The translations under genes were made by a program, and so were the position numbers. From positions 1-64,000 of the forward strand of contig NZ_PYIX02000004.1 of assembly GCF_003024515.2 (NCBI RefSeq): a stretch of DNA of 64,000 nucleotides. The letters run 5' to 3'. The notes beneath the pieces are model-generated. The model was not told the origin of the DNA. It did no database searches and was given only the letters and a program-made list of their open reading frames with translations. This document shows positions 16,922-25,518 of this stretch, piece after piece (the first letter of the stretch is position 1; every line of letters begins with the position of its first letter). This DNA comes from Acinetobacter sichuanensis. GTDB taxonomy: Bacteria; Pseudomonadota; Gammaproteobacteria; Pseudomonadales; Moraxellaceae.

Positions 16922-17020
16922 TATGGTATGAAATATTAGAAAAGTGCGCATGATCTGGATTTATTTTTATCTTTTCGGTTGATAAGGTGGTTTAAAAGCA
17001 AGACGAAAAAGGAGAGCATG

Positions 17021-17905
17021 ATGCAGCAACATATACAGTTTGAGCGTATTGCCAAAGCCATCGAATATATTCAACAGCATTTTAAAGAGCAGCCTAATTT
17101 AGATCATGTTGCGGCACAGCTTCATTTAAGTCCTGCACATTTTCAACGTTTATTTACAGAATGGGCAGGGACTAGCCCTAAAAAATTTTTACAATACATC
17201 AGCTTACAACATGCTAAGACACTTCTAAATACACCAAAATCATCTTCTATTTTAGATGCGAGTTTTGCGACAGGTTTATCAAGCTCAAGTCGTTTGCATG
17301 ATTTATTTATTCAAATTGAAGGAATGAGTCCTGCTGAATATAAAAATGGTGGTTCAAATTTATGTATTGAATATGATCTGGCAGAAACACTTTTTGGAAA
17401 AGTCTTTATCGCTTCTACATCTAAAGGAATTTGTGCGATGAGTTTTGTGGAAAATAAAGATCAAGGTTTGCAAAATTTAAAAGAAAAATTTTCAAATGCA
17501 CAGTTTTTGGAAAATAAGAATGAAAGACAAAATAATGCTTTAGATTTTTTTCATGCGATCAAGCGAGGTCAAGAAAAAGATCAAAAACAGCGTTTAGCAC
17601 AAATAAAATTGCATCTAAAAGGTACAGACTTTCAACTCAAAGTATGGGAATGTCTATTAAAAATTCCTCAAGGACAATTGTCGAGTTATGGCGAAATCGC
17701 TGAGTATATTGGAAATCCAAAAGCCTCACGTGCCGTTGGAACCGCAATTGGTCATAATCCTGTGGCATTTTTAATTCCTTGTCATCGTGTCATTCAAGCT
17801 ACGGGTGCTTTAGGAGATTATCATTGGGGAAAGACACGCAAGAGCGCAATGATTGGCTGGGAAGGAGTACAGTGTGATGAAACGTCTCGCAATGAATCAT
17901 ATTGA
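17021..17905 (+). CDS. AraC-HTH/O6-methylguanine-DNA methyltransferase fusion (Ada-like without Zn domain)
   Basis: 294 residues from the ATG that sits 6 bases after GGAG. Residues 1-108 are an AraC-type double helix-turn-helix (FKEQPNLDHVAAQLHLSPAHFQRLF, then the second HTH). Residues about 115-294 are the methyltransferase domain with the acceptor Cys in IPCHRVIQ (C254) and RAVGTAIGHNP. Compared with E. coli Ada, the N-terminal zinc-cysteine sensor is missing, so methyl-phosphotriester sensing by that cysteine cannot occur. The protein can still repair O6-methylguanine and perhaps regulate. Its 3' end overlaps the alkB start by 29 bases, so the pair is coupled. Confidence 0.88.
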   Translation: MQQHIQFERIAKAIEYIQQHFKEQPNLDHVAAQLHLSPAHFQRLFTEWAGTSPKKFLQYISLQHAKTLLNTPKSSSILDASFATGLSSSSRLHDLFIQIEGMSPAEYKNGGSNLCIEYDLAETLFGKVFIASTSKGICAMSFVENKDQGLQNLKEKFSNAQFLENKNERQNNALDFFHAIKRGQEKDQKQRLAQIKLHLKGTDFQLKVWECLLKIPQGQLSSYGEIAEYIGNPKASRAVGTAIGHNPVAFLIPCHRVIQATGALGDYHWGKTRKSAMIGWEGVQCDETSRNESY

Positions 17906-18488
17906 CCCACAACAAAATTTATTACCCTATGACGGTTATGTCTATTATTTAGGTCAAATATTGACTGAAACTGAAGCAAATGATTATTTTGAAAAGCTAC
18001 TGATGTCCATTGCATGGCAACATGATCAAGCCATTATTTTTGGTAAAACCCTAACGACAAAAAGAAAAGTGGCATGGTATGGCGATCAAGCATTTGAATA
18101 TACATATTCCAACATTCACAAATATGCTTTGCCGTGGACACCTGAATTATTGACATTAAAAGCTTTGGTCGAAGCCAAGACAAATGAAACCTTTAACGCT
18201 TGCTTATTGAACTTATACCATACAGGTGACGAAGGAATGGCATGGCACAGTGATGCTGAAAAAGACTTAAAAAAGAATGGTGCCATAGCATCATTAAGTT
18301 TTGGTGCTATACGAAAATTTGCATTTAAACATAAACAAAGTAAAGAAAAGATAGATGTCATTTTAGAAAATGGTAGTTTATTGGTGATGAAAGACACTAC
18401 ACAGACGTTTTGGCTTCATCGCCTACCACCGACCAAGAAAATAAAGACAGCAAGGATTAACCTAACATTTAGAACGATTGTTGAGTAA
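17877..18488 (+). CDS. AlkB-family DNA alkylation repair dioxygenase
   Basis: 203 residues from ATG 17877, with AAGGAG nine bases upstream; a GTG directly before it is a possible alternative. The double-stranded beta-helix motifs are HSD (H124, D126) for iron, a later His in WLHRLPP (H181) and the 2-oxoglutarate arginines in ARINLTFR (R193, R199). SFGAIRKFAFKHK is the typical nucleotide-recognition strand. Family members remove methyl groups from 1-methyladenine and 3-methylcytosine by oxidation. Coexpression with the methyltransferase makes an alkylation-repair operon. Confidence 0.88.
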   Translation: MKRLAMNHIDPQQNLLPYDGYVYYLGQILTETEANDYFEKLLMSIAWQHDQAIIFGKTLTTKRKVAWYGDQAFEYTYSNIHKYALPWTPELLTLKALVEAKTNETFNACLLNLYHTGDEGMAWHSDAEKDLKKNGAIASLSFGAIRKFAFKHKQSKEKIDVILENGSLLVMKDTTQTFWLHRLPPTKKIKTARINLTFRTIVE

Positions 18489-18499
18489 TTTTGTATGTT

Positions 18500-18979
18500 C
18501 TATGATTCGTCACGGCGAATTAAAAAGCCTATTCCACCAATTGCCAATCCAACCAAACAGCCATAAAAAATAAATGAATAAGGCACTAAAGTTGCCAGTA
18601 TTTGCGTTTGACTGAGTGGGAAAAATGGATACATATCTGTATGCATGAGCGCATCTAAAAATACATGACTAAAACTACCAATGAATGCACTCAAGATTGC
18701 AGTTTTCCATGAGATTTGCCAGTTACTTTCTTTGAAAATGACTCTCAAGGTAAATTCGCTGATCGGCTTCCCGATCACGATGGCAATGCAGCCTATGAGC
18801 AATGCACCAAGTAAATGATGAGTGTAGAGGTGTAAAGTGTTCCAACCTAAAATCATGCCAAATAAGGGTTCCAAATCCATTAACACTTGTGTACCTGCAA
18901 AAATCATAAAACTAAATTGTTGATGAGCAATCGCTTTGCAGCTTGCACCTAAGCCTAAATGTAATGGGGTAAATGGCAT
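18500..18979 (-). CDS. Membrane protein, DUF4184/YdjM-like
   Basis: 159 residues beginning MPFTPLHLGLG, a start shared with DUF4184 and related membrane-bound metal-dependent hydrolase families. Four hydrophobic segments and several histidines (HHLLGALL, FSHVFLDALMH with a possible H..D metal site) are visible. The catalytic role is predicted only from the family; no substrate known. Convergent with alkB, 11 bases between stops. Confidence 0.65.
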   Translation of the reverse strand: MPFTPLHLGLGASCKAIAHQQFSFMIFAGTQVLMDLEPLFGMILGWNTLHLYTHHLLGALLIGCIAIVIGKPISEFTLRVIFKESNWQISWKTAILSAFIGSFSHVFLDALMHTDMYPFFPLSQTQILATLVPYSFIFYGCLVGLAIGGIGFLIRRDES

Positions 18980-19074
18980 GTTGAAGCCTTTATTTTTTGT
19001 TTATTTTCAAAATTATAAAATGGTGTTGTTGTGAGGAGTGTGAAGTTTAGGTGAAATCGAAAGCGCATCAAAAT

Positions 19075-19103
19075 AAAAAAAGACCGCATAAAGCGGTCTT
19101 TTT
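19075..19103 (-). terminator. Terminator after secB
   Basis: AAAAAAGACCGC and GCGGTCTTTTT with a five-base loop. It lies directly downstream of secB on the minus strand; the flanks also allow the other direction. Confidence 0.85.
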
Positions 19104-19124
19104 AGCAAAGTCATGGCTTAAAAA

Positions 19125-19583
19125 TTAAGCTTGACCTTCAACAGCAGCGGCTTGAGCACGTTCCATATTTGCTTCGAACTCTGCATCAAAATTGATTGGA
19201 GTAAGAAGTAATTGTGGGAAGCTACCTTTAGTCACTAAATCATTTACCGCTTCACGAAGGAAAGGGAATAAAATATTTGGACAATATGCGCCTAAGATGT
19301 AAGGAAGACGGTCTTCTTCGATTCCATCAATAAGGAAAATACCCGCTTGAGTGACATCAACGATAAATGCAGTTTCACCTGCATTGTTGGCTTGGACAAC
19401 AACTTTTAAAGACACTTCAAAGTGAGTAGGATCTACTTTTTCTGCAGAAGAAGACAAATTGATGTTTAACTCAGGTTGCCATTCTTTAGTAAAAACTTGT
19501 GCTCCTGGTACTTCAAAAGATAAGTCTTTTGCATAGATACGTTCTAAAGCAAGTTGTGGTTGAGCTTGTTGTTCTTCAGTCAT
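19125..19583 (-). CDS. secB: Protein-export chaperone SecB
   Basis: 152 residues, full length. SecB pattern: [19 protein letters not shown], the TQAGIF strand, the [20 protein letters not shown] block that forms the SecA/substrate face, and [16 protein letters not shown] tetrameric cytoplasmic chaperone that holds preproteins unfolded and passes them to SecA. It is last in the conserved rhodanese-grxC-secB unit. Confidence 0.97.
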   Translation of the reverse strand: MTEEQQAQPQLALERIYAKDLSFEVPGAQVFTKEWQPELNINLSSSAEKVDPTHFEVSLKVVVQANNAGETAFIVDVTQAGIFLIDGIEEDRLPYILGAYCPNILFPFLREAVNDLVTKGSFPQLLLTPINFDAEFEANMERAQAAAVEGQA

Positions 19584-19623
19584 TCTTTATATTCCTTAAG
19601 ATGAATAGCTAATGTACAGTTGT

Positions 19624-19881
19624 TTATGCCAATAAATCGTCAAGTTTGCCTTCTTTTTCTAAAGCGTAAAGCTGGTCAAACCCACCAATAAATTGATCTT
19701 TAATAAAAATTTGTGGCACAGTACGGTGACGAGTTTTTTGCATAAGCTCAACTTTCACTTCAGGTGCCTCTTGATCGAGATTGATTTCGGTAAAAGCAAC
19801 ACCTTTACGCTCAAGAAGACTTTTTGCACGAACGCAATATGGACAGAAAGTGGTTGAATATACGATTACTTCAGCTGTCAT
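19624..19881 (-). CDS. grxC: Glutaredoxin 3
   Basis: 85 residues starting MTAEVIVYSTTFC, with AAGGAGT directly upstream; a longer in-frame reading is not supported. The active site CPYC (FCPYCVRAK) is dithiol type. TVPQIF with cis-Pro and GGFDQLYAL complete the fold. It reduces glutathione-mixed disulfides. The position between the rhodanese and secB is conserved in gammaproteobacteria. Confidence 0.96.
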   Translation of the reverse strand: MTAEVIVYSTTFCPYCVRAKSLLERKGVAFTEINLDQEAPEVKVELMQKTRHRTVPQIFIKDQFIGGFDQLYALEKEGKLDDLLA

Positions 19882-19897
19882 TTTATAACTCCTTAAG

Positions 19898-20305
19898 TTA
19901 TTTCGCTTTGACCAAAGGTAAACCTTGGGCTTTCCAATTGCTAATACCGCCATCTAAACGATAGCTGTCGGTATGACCGACTTGTTGTAAAGCACTGCCT
20001 GCAACTTGTCCCATATTACAAATGAATACAAGTGGACGATCAGCAGTTTTTAACTCTTCGAGGTGACTGGTAATTTTGCTGTATGGAATATTTCGGCTAC
20101 CACTGATATGACCTTCGCGAAAATCTTTGGCATCACGTAAATCAATCAACATTGCATTTTTAGCTTTAACTAAAATACCCAATGATTGTGGAGAGATTTT
20201 GCGACCGTTGCGTTGACCTTCGAAAACGAAGAACAAAACAACCAATACAGCTAAAATACCGAATAAAAAGGGGTGATTCCCCATAAATTCAAACCAACGT
20301 TCCAC
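19898..20305 (-). CDS. Membrane-anchored rhodanese (YibN-like)
   Basis: 135 residues from a GTG (MERWFEFMGNHP) with AGGTG upstream; other candidate starts have no ribosome site. One N-terminal membrane helix (LFGILAVLVVLFFVFEG) is followed by a rhodanese domain (LIDLRDAKDFREGHISGSRNIP) and the active-site Cys in VFICNMGQVA. The loop C-NMGQ-V lacks the usual Arg/Lys. YibN is found with GrxC and SecB and has been linked to the Sec machinery in E. coli by proximity and interaction studies. Confidence 0.88.
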   Translation of the reverse strand: MERWFEFMGNHPFLFGILAVLVVLFFVFEGQRNGRKISPQSLGILVKAKNAMLIDLRDAKDFREGHISGSRNIPYSKITSHLEELKTADRPLVFICNMGQVAGSALQQVGHTDSYRLDGGISNWKAQGLPLVKAK

Positions 20306-20340
20306 AATGCACCTAATTACAATCAAAATTTGTGTCGACG

Positions 20341-20367
20341 AGTATAGCCTATATATATGGTGATCAA
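20341..20367 (-). promoter_or_regulatory. Possible promoter for the rhodanese-grxC-secB unit
   Basis: On the minus strand TTGATC and TATACT are separated by 15 bases, about 36 bases upstream of the GTG start. The spacing is shorter than ideal. Confidence 0.35.
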
Positions 20368-20399
20368 AATCACTGCTTCAAGGCTACATTTAAAGAAAA

Positions 20400-21458
20400 T
20401 TAATTTTTTTGTTGCGCCTCAGTAATTTCTTCAACTAAGCGTAAATAACTGTCTAAGCGTCGCGGTAAAATTTTACCTTCTGCTACAGCATTTTTTAAAG
20501 CGCATTGTTTTTCATGGGTATGGGTACAATTACGATACTGGCAATGCCCTAGAAAATCCGCAATATCAGGGAATCCTGCATCAATTTTCTCTAAATCTAA
20601 ATGCCAAAGCCCAAATTCACGAATACCCGGTGAGTCAATCAGCGCACCATTTTCACCAAAGCGAATTAAACGTGTAGAGGTCGTGGTGTGTTGCCCTAAA
20701 GCTGAATTTTCAGAAATGATATTGGTTTTTTGTGCCGCATTAGGAACAATGACATTGATCAGAGAGCTTTTACCCACACCAGATTGACCGACAAAAGCAA
20801 CCGTTTCATTATCAAGACGTTGTGCAAGTGGGCTTAAGTCGCCTTCAGATTGTGTAATGAGGACTTCATAACCTAAATCTTGATATTCTTTGAGCATATC
20901 TAAAATAGGATCATTTCCTTTGAGTAAGTCAGACTTATTGAGTACCAATAACACTGGAATATCTGCATCAGCGCAAGCAACGAGATAACGATCAATCAGT
21001 GTGGGTGCAGGCTCAGGTAAAGCAGCAAACACAATCACAATTAAACTAATATTTGCTGCTACAGGTTTAACCTTATGATAACGGTCAGGGCGGGTGAGTA
21101 ATGATGTTCGTGGATGAATGGCTGTGATAATACCCAAACCTGTATTGGGATCAGCTTGCCATCTGACTTTATCACCTGTGACCAAAAGTTCTAAGTTTGT
21201 ACGTGTGTGACAACGCCAAACACTGCCGAGCTCAATGGCTTTCCAAAATGGTTCAGGATCACCTGCTTTAACCTGCGGTTTTTCAGGATGTTGATCAGGA
21301 ACAGAAAGGGCTTGTACTTCAAGTTGGCGTCCATAATGTTGGACAACCAAACCTTCGAGGTCATTTGAAGTGTCGATTTCTTCTTGACGTGTTTTATGTT
21401 GTTTCTGAATGCGACGTTGTTGCTGTTCAGTTAAACGACGTTTACGAATTAAAGCCAT
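20400..21458 (-). CDS. rsgA: Ribosome small-subunit biogenesis GTPase RsgA
   Basis: 352 residues. An N-terminal OB domain and a circularly permuted GTPase (G4 LNKSDLL before G1 GQSGVGKSSLIN), then G3 DSPGIREF, and a C-terminal zinc motif CQYRNCTHTHEKQC. A basic N-terminal tail (MALIRKRRLTEQQQRRIQK) is typical. RsgA tests late 30S subunits and is released on GTP hydrolysis. Divergent from orn with a shared intergenic region of about 120 bases, as in many gammaproteobacteria. Confidence 0.96.
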   Translation of the reverse strand: MALIRKRRLTEQQQRRIQKQHKTRQEEIDTSNDLEGLVVQHYGRQLEVQALSVPDQHPEKPQVKAGDPEPFWKAIELGSVWRCHTRTNLELLVTGDKVRWQADPNTGLGIITAIHPRTSLLTRPDRYHKVKPVAANISLIVIVFAALPEPAPTLIDRYLVACADADIPVLLVLNKSDLLKGNDPILDMLKEYQDLGYEVLITQSEGDLSPLAQRLDNETVAFVGQSGVGKSSLINVIVPNAAQKTNIISENSALGQHTTTSTRLIRFGENGALIDSPGIREFGLWHLDLEKIDAGFPDIADFLGHCQYRNCTHTHEKQCALKNAVAEGKILPRRLDSYLRLVEEITEAQQKN

Positions 21459-21580
21459 TCATGTCCTAAAAAACCATAAAAATAAGAAGGCAAAAATAAC
21501 ATGCTGAACGAATGAATTACAGCGCAGATGTCAGAAATTTGCTACTATTCATGTTTTATAGCCTAATAAGATTGCACTTT

Positions 21581-22141
21581 ATGAGCAGCAGCACCCCAGA
21601 TACACGCTTGATTTGGATTGATCTTGAAATGACAGGTCTTGATACAGACAATGATCAAATTATTGAAGTTGCGACCATTGTAACGGATGATCATTTAAAT
21701 ATTCTTGCGGAAGGTCCAGTGCTAGCAGTACATCAGTCAGATATTATTTTAAATGCGATGGATGAATGGAATACCAAACAACATGGTCAGTCAGGTCTGA
21801 TTGAGCGTGTACGTCGTAGTAAATTGACTGCACGTGATGCAGAATTACAAACTTTAGAGTTTTTAAAGAAATGGGTAAATCCAAAATCATCGCCAATGTG
21901 TGGTAACTCAATTTGCCAAGATCGTCGTTTTTTACATCGTTTAATGCCTGAAATGGAACAATATTTCCACTATCGTAATTTAGATGTATCGTCTGTGAAA
22001 GAGTTAGCAAAACGCTGGCGCCCTGAGATTATGAGTGGTCTTAAGAAAAATGCCTCACATTTGGCAATGGATGATATTCGTGACTCAATTGCAGAGTTAA
22101 AATACTATCGTCAATATTTCTTTATCTCAAATCAAGATTAA
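21581..22141 (+). CDS. orn: Oligoribonuclease
   Basis: 186 residues starting [20 protein letters not shown]. An upstream in-frame reading adds 23 residues without a ribosome site. DEDDh exonuclease motifs are present: [18 protein letters not shown], and [11 protein letters not shown]. It degrades 2-5 nt RNA fragments and pGpG at the end of RNA and cyclic di-GMP turnover. Confidence 0.97.
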   Translation: MSSSTPDTRLIWIDLEMTGLDTDNDQIIEVATIVTDDHLNILAEGPVLAVHQSDIILNAMDEWNTKQHGQSGLIERVRRSKLTARDAELQTLEFLKKWVNPKSSPMCGNSICQDRRFLHRLMPEMEQYFHYRNLDVSSVKELAKRWRPEIMSGLKKNASHLAMDDIRDSIAELKYYRQYFFISNQD

Positions 22142-22162
22142 TTCGATATTTTGTAAGCGAAG

Positions 22163-22187
22163 AAGGGGCAGAAATTGCCTCTTTTTT
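22163..22187 (+). terminator. Terminator after orn
   Basis: Hairpin from GGGGCA and TGCCTC around a short loop followed by TTTTTT. Confidence 0.65.
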
Positions 22188-22333
22188 ATGCACTGTGTAT
22201 TTTAAAAAATTAAGTTATACTGCTTTAGGCAATATTTTTGGTTTTGTTACAAAAAGAAGTAAGCTGTACATCAATTTTAAAATAATCCGTTTTACAATCC
22301 CTTTATATTTTAAATATTACAATGAGTTGAAAT

Positions 22334-23068
22334 ATGCAAAGTAATAACCCTATTTTAACCCGTGTGGAAACACATGCAGATTATAGTCAACCCATGACCA
22401 TTCAAGGTGCAATCCAAAAGTCAGTATTATTGACTGTAATTGCGGCTGTGCTTGGTTTAGGTGTTTTTCTTTATAGTTTCGCCACTGCGAATTTTGGTCT
22501 TGCTTATGCAGCGGCAATGGTCGGTGCTATTGGTGGTTTAATCATTGCTTTAGTGGCAACTTTTAAGCCAAATACAGCGCGTGTTCTTGCAATTCCTTAT
22601 GCTTTATTTGAAGGTGCATTTTTAGGTGGTGCATCTGTGATTTTTCAGTTGAAATTTCCAGGTGTTCCTTTACAAGCATTACTGGCAACTTTTGTAACGA
22701 CTTTTGTGATGTTTGGTTTGTATCGTTTTCAAATTATTCGTGCAACTGAAAAATTTAAATCGATTGTGATGTCTGCAACAATCGCAATTGCTTTGGTTTT
22801 TGTTGTGCAATTCATCATGAATTTGGCATTTGGTTCAAGTATTCCTGGTCTATTTGAAAGCAGTTGGTTAGGCATAGGCTTTGCAGCTTTTGTTGCTGTA
22901 ATCGCATCATTAAACTTGATATTAGATTTTGATTTGATTGAAAATGCTGCTGCGCAACGCGCACCGAAAGCATTTGAATGGCTATGTGGTATCGCATTAT
23001 TAGCAACCTTAGTTTGGATGTATTATTCATTCATGCGTTTATTTAGCTTATTACAAGGCGATGATTAA
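22334..23068 (+). CDS. Bax inhibitor-1/YccA-like membrane protein
   Basis: 244 residues with six to seven hydrophobic segments. The sequence follows the DUF4870-free YbhL/BI-1-like pattern seen in gammaproteobacteria: SVLLTVIAAVLGLGVFLYSF near the N-terminus, GGLIIALVATFKP, ALFEGAFLGGASVIF and LDFDLIE near the sixth segment, where acidic residues are conserved in BI-1 proteins. Family members are implicated in calcium leak or membrane-protein quality control. Monocistronic with its own terminator. Confidence 0.85.
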   Translation: MQSNNPILTRVETHADYSQPMTIQGAIQKSVLLTVIAAVLGLGVFLYSFATANFGLAYAAAMVGAIGGLIIALVATFKPNTARVLAIPYALFEGAFLGGASVIFQLKFPGVPLQALLATFVTTFVMFGLYRFQIIRATEKFKSIVMSATIAIALVFVVQFIMNLAFGSSIPGLFESSWLGIGFAAFVAVIASLNLILDFDLIENAAAQRAPKAFEWLCGIALLATLVWMYYSFMRLFSLLQGDD

Positions 23069-23090
23069 TCCTTGATGATGAACATTTGAG

Positions 23091-23117
23091 AAATCGCTCT
23101 TTATGAGCGATTTTTTT
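23091..23117 (+). terminator. Terminator after the BI-1-like gene
   Basis: AAATCGCTC and GAGCGATTT form a perfect 9-bp stem with a five-base loop, then a T-run. Confidence 0.85.
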
Positions 23118-23215
23118 ATGATTTAGTGAAAGATATAAAAAAAGATGCATTATGCAATTTTGTTCTGTCTTGAGTCTTGGCATTATGCATACAAACTTAT
23201 TCGAGTGAGAATTTC

Positions 23216-24019
23216 ATGGCACAAGGACTTTTGGCAGGTAAACGCTTCCTGATCGCAGGTATCGCAAGTAAATTATCGATTGCATTTGGTATTGCTCAAG
23301 CACTTCATCGTGAAGGAGCAGAGCTTGCATTTACTTATCCAAATGAAAAACTGAAAAAACGTGTAGATGATTTTGCTGAACAATTTGGTTCAACACTTGT
23401 TTTCCCTTGTGATGTTGCTGTTGATGCTGAAATTGATCATGCATTTGCTGAGCTTGCTAAGCATTGGGATGGTTTAGATGGTGTTGTGCATTCGATTGGC
23501 TTTGCACCTGCACATACTTTGGATGGTGACTTTACGGACGTAACTGATCGTGAAGGTTTTAAAGTTGCGCATGATATTAGTGCGTATAGCTTTATTGCAA
23601 TGGCGCGTGCAGCAAAACCATTATTACTTGCGCGTCAAGGTTGCTTATTAACATTGACTTACCAAGGTTCTGAGTCAGTCATGCCAAACTACAATGTAAT
23701 GGGCATGGCAAAAGCATCTTTAGAAGCAGGTGTACGTTATTTGGCATCGAGTTTAGGTGCTGAAGGGATTCGTGTAAATGCGATTTCGGCAGGTCCAATC
23801 CGTACTTTAGCAGCATCAGGTATTAAATCTTTCCGTAAAATGTTAGATGCGAATGAAAAAATTGCACCGTTAAAACGTAATGTTACGATTGAAGATGTCG
23901 GAAATGCCGCACTTTTCCTTTGTTCACCTTGGGCAAATGGGATTACAGGTGAGATTTTGTATGTAGATGCAGGTTTCAATACTGTGGGTATGAGTGCATC
24001 AATGATGGATAGCGAATAA
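23216..24019 (+). CDS. fabI: Enoyl-ACP reductase (NADH)
   Basis: 267 residues starting [18 protein letters not shown]. Short-chain dehydrogenase fold with [16 protein letters not shown] for NADH, the FabI-type catalytic Tyr-X6-Lys ([10 protein letters not shown]), and [14 protein letters not shown]. It does the last reduction of each fatty-acid elongation round. The ATG is preceded by a GAGTGAGA purine stretch. Fatty-acid synthesis partners are elsewhere. Confidence 0.97.
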   Translation: MAQGLLAGKRFLIAGIASKLSIAFGIAQALHREGAELAFTYPNEKLKKRVDDFAEQFGSTLVFPCDVAVDAEIDHAFAELAKHWDGLDGVVHSIGFAPAHTLDGDFTDVTDREGFKVAHDISAYSFIAMARAAKPLLLARQGCLLTLTYQGSESVMPNYNVMGMAKASLEAGVRYLASSLGAEGIRVNAISAGPIRTLAASGIKSFRKMLDANEKIAPLKRNVTIEDVGNAALFLCSPWANGITGEILYVDAGFNTVGMSASMMDSE

Positions 24020-24040
24020 GTTATTCATGACTTGATGGTA

Positions 24041-24068
24041 AAAAGGCACTGAATTCAGTGCCTTTTTT
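24041..24068. terminator. Bidirectional terminator between fabI and the efflux lipoprotein gene
   Basis: GGCACTGAATTCAGTGCC is a perfect palindrome flanked by A-run and T-run; it can end both convergent transcripts. Confidence 0.9.
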
Positions 24069-24077
24069 ATATGAAAT

Positions 24078-25508
24078 TTATGGTGTGACTTCAGTGATGT
24101 TGGTATTTGGTAATTGCTGAATCGGGCTACCACCGAGTGCTTGCATTAAGGTTACATAAGCATTGTATTGATTTTGCTTGACTTGTACTAAAGACAGTCG
24201 TGCATTACGCGTGGTTTCTTGCGCATCTAACAGATTTTTTAAAGCAATTGCACCATTGCGATAACGTACATCTGTTAAACGTTCAGTTTTCTCAGCCAAT
24301 TCTAAATTTTTCTGCTGCAAAGCAACTTGTTTATCTAATTCAATTCGATTAGAAAGTGCATTTTCAGTATCAGCAAAAGCTTGATATAAGGTTTGTCGAT
24401 ATTGAATAATGGCTTTTTCATAATCCAATTCACTGATTTTTAAATCCTTTTTCATATCATTATATTGCAAGAAGGGCAGGCTTAAACTTGCACCTAAAGT
24501 CAGGGCAGGATTTTTCAGTAGATTGGTCAGTGAAGTACTGCTTGAGCCTAAATTTCCAGTCAAACTTATAGAAGGATAATAACTAGCTTTTGTGGCATCT
24601 TTAGAAGCCAGAGCTTCACGTAAACGTAATTCTGCGGCACGTAAGTCAGGACGACGTGACAAAATATCGGCAGGCAAACCCGCTGTAATATTCGGTAAGC
24701 GAATACGTGGTAATTTTTTTGGTTCTTGAATATTGAGTTGCTGTACAGGAATTTGTAATAGCACCGCCAAAGCAGTGCGTGTTTCTACTAACTGCTGCTC
24801 AATTTGACTTAAACTGGCTTTTTGACTTTGCACAGATTGTTCTGCTTGAGTCAGGTCTAAGCCTGAAACTGCACCTGCACGATATTGAGTACGTACCAGT
24901 TCATACAGTTTTTGTGTGGTGGCTAAACTTTGCTGTGCGACGGTATAGCGCTCATTTAAATAACCTAATTGCCAATATAGATTTGCTGTCGTGCCAATCA
25001 GCGTTTGACCTGTCGCTTGTAGATCTTGCTCAGTAGCTAAAGATTCCCATTTTGCCGCTTCAGTTTGCCGTGCTAATTTTCCAAATAAATCGACTTCATA
25101 GCTGACACCAGCACTTAAGGATAAACCTTTTGCACTGTCATCACCTGAGTTTAAGTCAAAGCTATGTCCTGTAGAAACGCCTGAACTTACACGTGGACCT
25201 TGTTGGTCACGTGCTAAACCTGCTCTTAAACGTGCAGTTTTTAAATTAATCCCTGCTACCGCTAAGTCCGCATTTTTAGCAACAACTTGCTCAACAAGTT
25301 GATTAAGCTGAGCATCATCAAATAAAGTCCACCATTGGTCTGCATAAAGACTGGCTTGAATATCCTTTTGATTGGCTTTGTTATAAGCAAAGCTATTTGG
25401 AATATCGACAGTAGGGGCTTGATATGGGGTTTTGACCACGGCAGCGCAGCCAACGAGTGAACTGCCTAAGATCAATGCACTTAAAAGTTTGGTGACATTC
25501 ATTTGCAT
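24078..25508 (-). CDS. NodT-family outer membrane efflux lipoprotein
   Basis: 476 residues starting MQMNVTKLLSALILG, preceded by AAGGAAATAACC. Lipobox LVGC with C21. The rest is the duplicated TolC-type OEP repeat; features include YADQWWTLFDDAQLN, GVSYEVDLFGKLARQ and SRRPDLRAAELRL. It forms a trimeric outer-membrane channel. Gene order macA-macB-this gene with 10 bases after macB makes it the dedicated outlet for this MacAB pump, which in E. coli uses TolC encoded elsewhere. Confidence 0.93.
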   Translation of the reverse strand: MQMNVTKLLSALILGSSLVGCAAVVKTPYQAPTVDIPNSFAYNKANQKDIQASLYADQWWTLFDDAQLNQLVEQVVAKNADLAVAGINLKTARLRAGLARDQQGPRVSSGVSTGHSFDLNSGDDSAKGLSLSAGVSYEVDLFGKLARQTEAAKWESLATEQDLQATGQTLIGTTANLYWQLGYLNERYTVAQQSLATTQKLYELVRTQYRAGAVSGLDLTQAEQSVQSQKASLSQIEQQLVETRTALAVLLQIPVQQLNIQEPKKLPRIRLPNITAGLPADILSRRPDLRAAELRLREALASKDATKASYYPSISLTGNLGSSSTSLTNLLKNPALTLGASLSLPFLQYNDMKKDLKISELDYEKAIIQYRQTLYQAFADTENALSNRIELDKQVALQQKNLELAEKTERLTDVRYRNGAIALKNLLDAQETTRNARLSLVQVKQNQYNAYVTLMQALGGSPIQQLPNTNITEVTP

Positions 25509-25518
25509 GGTTATTTCC

